The notes under the pieces are model-generated. The model made no database searches, was not told the DNA's origin, and saw only the letters and a program-made list of their open reading frames with translations. A DNA stretch of 64,000 nucleotides, taken from Williamsia sp. Lineage in GTDB: Bacteria; Bacteroidota; Bacteroidia; Chitinophagales; Chitinophagaceae. How positions within the stretch are numbered: position 1 is the stretch's first letter; each line of letters opens with the position of its first letter. This document shows positions 53,686 through 61,200 of the stretch, in pieces. The DNA lies in the NCBI GenBank assembly GCA_015069695.1, contig JADCRZ010000003.1, forward strand, positions 173,821-237,820, written 5' to 3'. A program made the position numbers and the translations under genes.

Positions 53686-55281
53686 TTGAAAAAAACGAGC
53701 CCTTTTGTTTTCTCCCTTCTCAGCGGCTTGCTGCTTTGGGCAGCCTGGCCGGTTTCTTCCCTTACATTTCTGGTCTTTGTTGGCTTTGTTCCTTTCCTGC
53801 TGATTGAACAACGGATTACGCGGGCTATCACCTATTTTTACCAGGTTTACCTGATGCTGCTGGTCTGGAACATCGGCACCACCTGGTGGGTTTGCAATTC
53901 GACGGTACCGGGCGGCATGGCAGCCATGCTGGCGAATAGCTTGCTCATGAGTATTCCCTGGCTGGGGTATTATTACGTGAGAAAAACCGGCAGACAATGG
54001 CTCGCGTATAGTGCGTTGGTTTTTTTCTGGCTCAGCTTTGAATACATCCACTTAAACTGGCAACTCAGCTGGCCCTGGCTCACCCTGGGAAACAGCTTTG
54101 CCATGCGCCCCGGATGGATCCAGTGGTACGAGTACACAGGCACCAGTGGCGGCAGCTTGTGGATCATGGTCGTAAACATCCTCATTACCCGGGTGCTGCA
54201 AACATATACCCGGCGCAGGTTGATCGACAAACGCGTCGGCATTGCAGCAGCGGCCATGCTTGCATGTCCCTTTTTGCTTTCTTTCCTGATCGGATCTTCT
54301 CAACACGCTCCAGCAGCAGGTAAGGACAATGTAGTCGTTGTTCAACCTAACATTGATCCGTACGAAAAATTTGAGCAGGGCACCCAGGAAAAACAATTGC
54401 ATTTGCTGATACAGCTGAGCGAAGAACACATGGATGCGGACTCGCGGGTTGTCATCTGGCCGGAGACGGCGGTGAACCTGCCCAATGGAATTGACGAAAC
54501 CTCGATAAGAAGCTATGCTTCTTTGAACCCTATCTGGCAGTTCCTGGCTGCCCATCCCCGGACAAAGCTGCTGACCGGCATAGAGTCATACCGCTTGTAC
54601 AATGAAAGCAACAAAACCCCTTCTTCCCGGTTCTTACCTCAGTTGGATCAGTATTATGATGCTTTCAACGCAGCAGCCCTGCTCGACAGCACCGGTGCCC
54701 TGCAGCTGTACCACAAATCCAAATTGGTACCGGGTGTGGAAACGCTTCCAGGCTTCCTGAAGTTTTTGGATACCTGGTTTGAAAAATTTGGCGGGACTGC
54801 CAGCGGCTATGCGTCGCAAACAGAAAGGACTGTGATAACAGATCCGGCAAGCGGCTGGCGCTTTGCTCCTGCTATTTGTTATGAAAGCATTTATGGTGAA
54901 TTTCTGACTGCTTATATAAGAAACGGCGCCAATGTGATCAGCATTATTACCAACGACGGCTGGTGGGCCAATACATCGGGACATAAACAACACATGCAAT
55001 ACGCACGGCTGCGCGCCATCGAAACCCGCCGCTGGGTGCTCAGAAGCGCCAACACGGGTATCTCCTGCTTTATCTCACCCGATGGCAAAGTCCAGGATGC
55101 GCAACCCTGGGATACAGCAGCGGCCATCAAATTACCAGTGAGTCCCCTCAATAAAATGACTTTTTATGTACAGTATGGCGATCTGATCTCAAAACTGGCC
55201 ATCGCTGCAGCCATCATTGTTTTAATCTACAGCATTTATTTGCGGAGAATAAAAAGACCATCAACCATCCAACCAGCCTGA
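53686..55281 (+). CDS. lnt: Apolipoprotein N-acyltransferase
   Basis: A 531-residue inner-membrane enzyme that adds the third acyl chain to lipoproteins. Starts at TTG; the following KKTSPFVFSLLSGLLLWAAWPVSSL is the usual first membrane helix. Several more helices lead to the nitrilase-type domain with its catalytic triad: E260 (VVIWPETAVN), K344 (LYHKSKLVPGVE) and C398 (PAICYESIYGEF). One final helix at the C-terminus. Fits the many lipoproteins encoded in the window. Confidence 0.95.
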   Translation: MKKTSPFVFSLLSGLLLWAAWPVSSLTFLVFVGFVPFLLIEQRITRAITYFYQVYLMLLVWNIGTTWWVCNSTVPGGMAAMLANSLLMSIPWLGYYYVRKTGRQWLAYSALVFFWLSFEYIHLNWQLSWPWLTLGNSFAMRPGWIQWYEYTGTSGGSLWIMVVNILITRVLQTYTRRRLIDKRVGIAAAAMLACPFLLSFLIGSSQHAPAAGKDNVVVVQPNIDPYEKFEQGTQEKQLHLLIQLSEEHMDADSRVVIWPETAVNLPNGIDETSIRSYASLNPIWQFLAAHPRTKLLTGIESYRLYNESNKTPSSRFLPQLDQYYDAFNAAALLDSTGALQLYHKSKLVPGVETLPGFLKFLDTWFEKFGGTASGYASQTERTVITDPASGWRFAPAICYESIYGEFLTAYIRNGANVISIITNDGWWANTSGHKQHMQYARLRAIETRRWVLRSANTGISCFISPDGKVQDAQPWDTAAAIKLPVSPLNKMTFYVQYGDLISKLAIAAAIIVLIYSIYLRRIKRPSTIQPA

Positions 55282-55286
55282 TAGGG

Positions 55287-56744
55287 TTAGGGTTGTTCTG
55301 TTGCAACAAATTCAAAAGCAAGCGCCGGTGGTCTTTCGCTGTTGAGAAGACCTGCAGGTAATTCAACTTCGATGTTGTCTTCTTTGCGGCTCCATTTGAC
55401 TGTTTTACCGGTTTGCAGAAGCGTCATCCTGCTGCCAGCCTTGGGAAAATTGTTTTTCCAGTGGATGGTAGCAGGAACAAAACCCTTTTCAGGGATACAA
55501 AGGATCGCATAGCGATGACCATTTGTTTTGTGTTGGGTGAAGAAAAGACTGTCTTGTTTGTAATCTTTGACAGGACGGGTACCATAAATGGCGGCCCCGT
55601 TCTGGTTCATCCATTTGCCGATCTCGGCCAAACGCTCTACTGCTTCAGTGGGCAGGGTACCATCAGGTTTGGGTCCAACACCCAGCAGCAGACTGCCACC
55701 TTTTGCAACGATCTCTATCAGGGTATGGATCACCTTTCTGGTGCTTTTATACCGGTCATTCGGTACAAAGCCCCAGTTGTTGGCCAGGGTCATACAGCTC
55801 TCCCAGGGATGATCAAGTTGTCCGGCCGGTACATGCTGCTCGGGGGTCTGGTAGTTTTCATACGGACCGTGAACCGTCCGGTCTACCATCAGCAAACCCG
55901 GTTGGGCCTCGCGGGCCATCCGGGCAATCCTTGGCATCTCTATATCCTGGCCGGCAGGCGGTATAGGCGCACCCCAGGAAAGCACTTCAGCCGTAACGGA
56001 GTTACCGGGGCGTACCCATCCACCGTCGAGCCATAAGATGTCTACCTGTCCGTAATTGTGCATGAGTTCACTGAGCTGGTTATAAGTATACTGCTTAAAC
56101 TGCTGCCAGCGCCAGGTGTATTTGCGTATGTCGTAATTGTAGTTGCGGTCTGGTGTTGCATATTTCGGCCACCAGTAATACTCTGAATGCCAGTCGGGCT
56201 TGCTGAAATAGGCACCGATCATAAAACCCTGTTTTCTGAATGCATCAAAAACCCACCTGGCCACATCTGCTTTGGGGTTGCCAGCAAAGGGTCCCTTTGC
56301 AATTGAGAAGTCAGTTTGCCTGGTGTCGAACATACAAAATCCATCATGGTGTTTGGTGGTAAATACCAAATACTTCATCCCCGCCCCTTTACAGGCAGCA
56401 GCCCATTGTTCCGGATCAAACCGGATGGGATTAAAATCTTTCTTCAACCCCCAATACCATTTTTTATAATCATCGTACGCGATCGTGCTGTCGCGTTCTA
56501 TCCAGTTCTCGGAGCAGATAGACCAGGACTCTATAATACCCGGTACGGCATAAAGCCCCCAATGGATGATCATACCAAATTTCAGGTCCTGCCATTGATC
56601 CAGCTTGCGGCGCACCAGTGAATCATCCGGCCATTCGTAAGTAGAGGATTGCGGATGCACACCTTCCTGTGCCACCGACCACTGGGCTGAAAGCAACAAA
56701 CAAAAAAAGAAGGCAACCATGCGAAAAGGCTGACTCATAAGCAA
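55287..56744 (-). CDS. Alpha-L-fucosidase, GH29
   Basis: A 485-residue secreted enzyme (leader MVAFFFCLLLSAQWSVAQ). GH29 TIM barrel motifs: LKFGMIIHWGLYAVPG, YLVFTTKHHDGFCMFDTRQTDFSI, GAYFSKPDWHSEYYW, then the nucleophile region QVDILWLDGGWV (Asp after LWL) and GGSLLLGVGPKPDGTLP. A beta-sandwich C-terminal domain follows. It removes terminal alpha-L-fucose from glycans. It is the last gene of the SusC/SusD operon, 7 bases after the hydrolase gene, and names the likely target of that locus: fucosylated material. Confidence 0.95.
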   Translation of the reverse strand: MLMSQPFRMVAFFFCLLLSAQWSVAQEGVHPQSSTYEWPDDSLVRRKLDQWQDLKFGMIIHWGLYAVPGIIESWSICSENWIERDSTIAYDDYKKWYWGLKKDFNPIRFDPEQWAAACKGAGMKYLVFTTKHHDGFCMFDTRQTDFSIAKGPFAGNPKADVARWVFDAFRKQGFMIGAYFSKPDWHSEYYWWPKYATPDRNYNYDIRKYTWRWQQFKQYTYNQLSELMHNYGQVDILWLDGGWVRPGNSVTAEVLSWGAPIPPAGQDIEMPRIARMAREAQPGLLMVDRTVHGPYENYQTPEQHVPAGQLDHPWESCMTLANNWGFVPNDRYKSTRKVIHTLIEIVAKGGSLLLGVGPKPDGTLPTEAVERLAEIGKWMNQNGAAIYGTRPVKDYKQDSLFFTQHKTNGHRYAILCIPEKGFVPATIHWKNNFPKAGSRMTLLQTGKTVKWSRKEDNIEVELPAGLLNSERPPALAFEFVATEQP

Positions 56745-56751
56745 AAAAGTT

Positions 56752-59316
56752 TTAGGGCACCCTGGCTGAAAGCGCGCCGGCGTTAACGGCTTCGTTGGCA
56801 GGATCGATCTTCCAGTCGTTGTCGAAGAAGCCGGCCATCTTCATTTCTTTTGCACCTGCCTGCAGCATATTGAAACCATAGATCATAAAGTCAGGAAACC
56901 CGCTCGCACCTGCAAAATACTGGTTGGCAAAAGCTGCCTTCATGCCTTTGAGACCGCTGCCACTTACAACACCGACAGATGCAATCGCAGAGCCTTTGAT
57001 GGGCCATACAAAGTATGCACTCAGGTCATCTCCCTTCCAGCTGTGACTGCCGGCTGTTACCAGGTTCCGGGCAATCTGGATCGGACAATCGCCCAGCAGC
57101 AGATTCCAGGCTTTGTTGGTTTGCTTGTTGCCAAACAGGATCACACCGCGGTCTTTATATCTTTCTGCCGAATATTCCTTGTCAGCAATGATGTCCACCG
57201 CACCGTTGCCGCGATAGTACCAGGTTTCTGCATCAAAGCGGGCTTTTTGCAGGCTCCATTCGTTTTCTTCCTTTGTGCCGGCCGTACCGTAAACAAAGAC
57301 CATCCGGTTGTTGAAAGCATCTTTGAATGTGCCATAGCGTTGCGGATTTTTCTGATCCGGCTCAGGACTTTTCCCCACCACCCATTGATCTTTTTCTTTC
57401 AACAAAAACAAGCTGTCTCGCTCGCTGCGTGTGATGTACGAGATGGCACAGCCATCCAGTGTAATTTTCAATGCGGCGCCGGTTCCGAAATTGTCCAGCT
57501 CCAGTTTCAGCAACTTAACGTTGGCCGTAGTACCGGTAATCGCTTTTCCCAATTTGTTTCTGTTCAGTAAGATCCGGCTGTACTGCAGGGGATAAATCTG
57601 TTGCTGAACAGAAGCCCAATGATAGTCAGCAGCAATGCCCGGACTGGCCGTCATAAAATCGACCTTGTCTACGGCGCTGTCCCGGGCCAGGGTATGCCAT
57701 TTAAAGAAGTCGAAGAGCGGCTTCCAGTCTACGCTCTGGTCGCCAAACCAGTGCTCGCCGTTGGGGTATTCGTAATAGCTTAGGTCGGTATGAAATTCAC
57801 CCAGGACCTTCCGCATCTGGCGGGCATATTCAACAGAAACGGTCCGGTCGGCATCACCGTGCAGTACGTAAACGCCGAGCGGTTTGTAATTGGATGCCAG
57901 CTTGGGCACATCGCTTTGGTTGCCGCTGCGCAGCAGCATCTGCTCAAGCGGATTGTTGCTGCTGTCCGGGATAAGTCCGTCTGCAGATCCATATCCTTTT
58001 AAGGTCGGGTATCCGGAACAAGCGCCGATTGCCGCCCATTTATCAGGATAGGTTGCACCTAAAAACCAGGTGCCGTGACCACCCATGGAGTGGCCGGTCA
58101 GGTAAATATGTTGCGGGTCCGGTTTAAACTTTTCTTTTCCGATGGCCAGTACTTCCAGCGCATCCAGCCGGCCCCAGTCTTCCCAGTTAAACCCACGCGG
58201 CCTTCTGTTGGTAGCAGCTACAAGGGTACCCCAGTCTTTTGGTTTGTAGGCACGTGCCTGCCCGATCGCTTCCACACCGGCACCATGCACCGAAAGAAAC
58301 AGCGCGGCATCGGTCGTGTTTGTTCCGGGCTGCTGTGGTGTAACTGCATAATATTGCAGACTGCCATCGATGTTGCTCACAAAGGTCGCGCTGTATTGTT
58401 CGGCAGCTGTTACTGCTTCTACCGGAACCTTTGTTTCATCCACGATGCTGGCATCCCGCATCAATGCAACCGCACAGTCATATTTTCCTTTGCCCGGAGC
58501 AGCGGTACCATCAAACACAAACGGCACTTTCCGGGAAGACATGGCTGGAATAGCAGGGATGGCTGTAATCAGTTCCTTGCCCGCACATGTGCTTTTAATT
58601 TTCAGGCCTTTTAATTCTGCATTGGAGGTGTTCAGTACGACCAATGCTCCCTGCAAATGGCTGTTGTCTTTTGAAACCACAACAAAGGGCATGGTAAGAT
58701 CTTCCGTATTCAGCGTGACAGGTTTGGCGGGAAAGCTCAGGCTGGCTATGACAGATGCACCCCTTACATAAAATTCATTGAGGCCTTTTTTGAGTGCAAC
58801 AGGTATGTACATGTATCCCAGGCTATAGGCATCTCCCATATGCGGGACACCATTTACGTACACACCACTGTTCCCTTTGATGTTCAGCAGGGCTGCCTGT
58901 TCTTTTTCCGATTGATAGGTCAGGTAAATATAGCTCCCTCCTACCCCGATTGAATTCCGCGCTGTTCCGGGTGTGATGCCTGGACCAGCCGGACCGCCAC
59001 CCCGTCCACCACCGAAGCCCATGCGCCCGCGCAGCCTGAACAGGCTGTCTGCGGTAACAGGTTGCCACTTGAGGGCTTGTCCGCGTTCATCGGTTACAAA
59101 TGTTTCTCCTTCAGCCGGGGTTTTCATGGAATTGCTGTACAGCTGATAGGCCAGCACGTCCATGTAAAGCGCTTCCCGGCCGTAGCGGCTGGGCACGGGC
59201 GTCATCAGTCCCTTTGTAAAATTGTATACCGACTGGCCCAAGAGGGTCGTTGAACAGAAAAAAGATGCAGGCAACATAGTTGCCTGCAATGCGATCCGGA
59301 AAATTTTTTTGATCAT
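56752..59316 (-). CDS. Secreted alpha/beta-hydrolase (prolyl-oligopeptidase/esterase type), multi-domain
   Basis: An 854-residue protein with a signal peptide (FRIALQATMLPASFFCSTTLLGQ). A glycine-rich stretch sits near residues 95-115 (GRMGFGGGRGG). The central alpha/beta-hydrolase has nucleophile Ser in YLTGHSMGGHGTWF (about 410), Asp in LHGDADRTVS and His in YPNGEHWFG. Flanking domains (about 30-300 and 580-854) are beta-rich. In a polysaccharide operon such enzymes commonly act as carbohydrate esterases, but peptidase activity cannot be excluded. It sits 22 bases after susD and 7 before the fucosidase. Confidence 0.85.
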   Translation of the reverse strand: MIKKIFRIALQATMLPASFFCSTTLLGQSVYNFTKGLMTPVPSRYGREALYMDVLAYQLYSNSMKTPAEGETFVTDERGQALKWQPVTADSLFRLRGRMGFGGGRGGGPAGPGITPGTARNSIGVGGSYIYLTYQSEKEQAALLNIKGNSGVYVNGVPHMGDAYSLGYMYIPVALKKGLNEFYVRGASVIASLSFPAKPVTLNTEDLTMPFVVVSKDNSHLQGALVVLNTSNAELKGLKIKSTCAGKELITAIPAIPAMSSRKVPFVFDGTAAPGKGKYDCAVALMRDASIVDETKVPVEAVTAAEQYSATFVSNIDGSLQYYAVTPQQPGTNTTDAALFLSVHGAGVEAIGQARAYKPKDWGTLVAATNRRPRGFNWEDWGRLDALEVLAIGKEKFKPDPQHIYLTGHSMGGHGTWFLGATYPDKWAAIGACSGYPTLKGYGSADGLIPDSSNNPLEQMLLRSGNQSDVPKLASNYKPLGVYVLHGDADRTVSVEYARQMRKVLGEFHTDLSYYEYPNGEHWFGDQSVDWKPLFDFFKWHTLARDSAVDKVDFMTASPGIAADYHWASVQQQIYPLQYSRILLNRNKLGKAITGTTANVKLLKLELDNFGTGAALKITLDGCAISYITRSERDSLFLLKEKDQWVVGKSPEPDQKNPQRYGTFKDAFNNRMVFVYGTAGTKEENEWSLQKARFDAETWYYRGNGAVDIIADKEYSAERYKDRGVILFGNKQTNKAWNLLLGDCPIQIARNLVTAGSHSWKGDDLSAYFVWPIKGSAIASVGVVSGSGLKGMKAAFANQYFAGASGFPDFMIYGFNMLQAGAKEMKMAGFFDNDWKIDPANEAVNAGALSARVP

Positions 59317-59338
59317 GCTTATTGAAAATTTTGATAGC

Positions 59339-61183
59339 CTATTGATAGGAGTAGTTCGGCCAGTAGGGATTGACGGTTCTTTTTGCTGTCGGCACCCAGA
59401 AAATAGGCGTGGTAAAATTATCCTGGTCTTTTACCTTTAAATACTGCTGCTCGTTTGTTTGAAAAGCAGAGGTCGGATATTTCAAACGTTCCGGGAAAGG
59501 TTTCATCACCTTACCGGTAAATGTCATAGGCTCCAGGTAAGGATGGCGGGTTCTTCTTAGTTCAGCCCACAATTCAAACGGAGACATGATGTTGAGGTGG
59601 ATGTACTTCTGCTGCATCAGGATTTCCATCTTTGCTTCTATATCAGCTCCGTTGTTAAAGCGGTTGGCAATAGAATCTGAGTACTGGTTGATAACAGCTG
59701 TGGAAGGTTTGGCAGGATGAAAATACAAAGCGGAATCTTCTCCAAAACGGTTGGTACTGAATGTGAGCGGACCTACAAAATAGTTACTTGCAACGGCCTT
59801 GGCTCTGAAAGAAGCCGACATCCTGCTTTCCTCGTTCCTGGCATACCAGAAATCGGTTGAATGTGAAATTGCATCTTTAATGTATTGTCCGGCTGTTTTG
59901 GGAGTAGTAGCCAATCCTTTTGCAGCTACTTCGGCAAGTAGCAGATCTACCTCGGCCAGCGACATCATATAGGCCGGGAATTTGGCGTTCTGCATGTAGG
60001 TAGTATAGTTATACTGCGACTTGGCATTCTGCTGCAGTTCCAGGATAAAGCTGGAGGCGCTGGTGACATAGCGTTCGCCTGCGGTATAAGCCGGTTTTTG
60101 CGCATCTGCATTATAGCTCACACCAATGTACTTGCGCCTGTTTACGTTGGCATTGTAAGGTGCTACGATATATTTTGTAGGGTTGGCAATTACCTGCAAG
60201 CGCGGATCATCAACGCCGGGCTGATAGGGCAGCGATGAATCGCGGTGCATCCTGCGCATCATGATGTCCGGAATAAAAGAACCAAAATAGTTTTCATACA
60301 AACCCCTTAACCAAAAACCATTGCTTTCCGGTGCTACATCCACGGTAAGCGACCAGAGCAGGTCTGTGGCCGGAAAGGGCTTGGCCATGACTTCCTGTAA
60401 AACACTTTTGGCTGTTGTTTCATCTACACCGGAAATGCGCACGGCATATTTTAAGCGGAGGGTATTGATGTACTGCATCCATCTGTTTATATCACCCTGC
60501 AGGGCAATGTCCTGTACGGCAAATGTTTGTTTGGCCGCTGACGACATAGCAGCATAGGTGGCAGGCAATTCATCAGCGATGGTTTTCAGCTCGGTGATGA
60601 CCGATTTATAGATTTCCATCGGATCGTCAAATTTTGGATAGAACAGGCTATCCGTACCCTTGAATGCTTCCGAGTAGGGGATGCTGTTGTAAAAATCAAC
60701 ATTGATGAGGGCTACATAGTCTTTTACCACTGTTGCAAGAGAGTAGTAAATTTTGCTATCTGCCAGAGCCTGTCCGCTTAAACCAGCCAATTGGTCTTTC
60801 AGCACAGCCCAATAGCGCGCCTTGGTATAAAAATCATTGAGGCGGTTATTCCATAAATTATTGGTCTGGCCGCCAAAGCTATTGGTACCGCTCAGGTCAT
60901 CAAAGTTAAGGAACCAGGTATAGCGGTCGGTGATGTAGCGTTGGGAAATCTGGGCATAGCCCGGCACTTCGGTGCCTGCATTCAATTGCCAGTAAAATTC
61001 GCCATAATCCTGTGAGTACACTTTGTTTTCGGCAATCATTTTTAAAAACATCCCGCTATATAGATTCTCTACATGGGTGTATACTTCCGGATTGTAAAAT
61101 TGTTTTTCGAGCTGCTTTTTACAAGACGCCAAAAAGACAAAAGGCAGCATCAGCAGCATATATCGGAGAGGACTGTTTTTCAT
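59339..61183 (-). CDS. SusD/RagB-like glycan-binding lipoprotein (SusD-like-2 type)
   Basis: A 614-residue outer membrane lipoprotein; leader LLMLPFVFLASC with lipid cysteine near residue 21, then KKQ as in Bacteroidota export signals. The SusD fold's TPR-like helices appear as LYSGMFLKMIAENK, YWAVLKDQLAGLSGQAL, INVDFYNSIPYSEAFKGTD, RWMQYINTLRLKYAVRIS and the late MSPFELWAELRRTRHPYLEP. It captures glycan for its SusC partner. Longer than typical SusD by about 80 residues. Spaced 17 bases after susC. Confidence 0.92.
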   Translation of the reverse strand: MKNSPLRYMLLMLPFVFLASCKKQLEKQFYNPEVYTHVENLYSGMFLKMIAENKVYSQDYGEFYWQLNAGTEVPGYAQISQRYITDRYTWFLNFDDLSGTNSFGGQTNNLWNNRLNDFYTKARYWAVLKDQLAGLSGQALADSKIYYSLATVVKDYVALINVDFYNSIPYSEAFKGTDSLFYPKFDDPMEIYKSVITELKTIADELPATYAAMSSAAKQTFAVQDIALQGDINRWMQYINTLRLKYAVRISGVDETTAKSVLQEVMAKPFPATDLLWSLTVDVAPESNGFWLRGLYENYFGSFIPDIMMRRMHRDSSLPYQPGVDDPRLQVIANPTKYIVAPYNANVNRRKYIGVSYNADAQKPAYTAGERYVTSASSFILELQQNAKSQYNYTTYMQNAKFPAYMMSLAEVDLLLAEVAAKGLATTPKTAGQYIKDAISHSTDFWYARNEESRMSASFRAKAVASNYFVGPLTFSTNRFGEDSALYFHPAKPSTAVINQYSDSIANRFNNGADIEAKMEILMQQKYIHLNIMSPFELWAELRRTRHPYLEPMTFTGKVMKPFPERLKYPTSAFQTNEQQYLKVKDQDNFTTPIFWVPTAKRTVNPYWPNYSYQ

Positions 61184-61200
61184 GCTAAAATTTTTGTTGG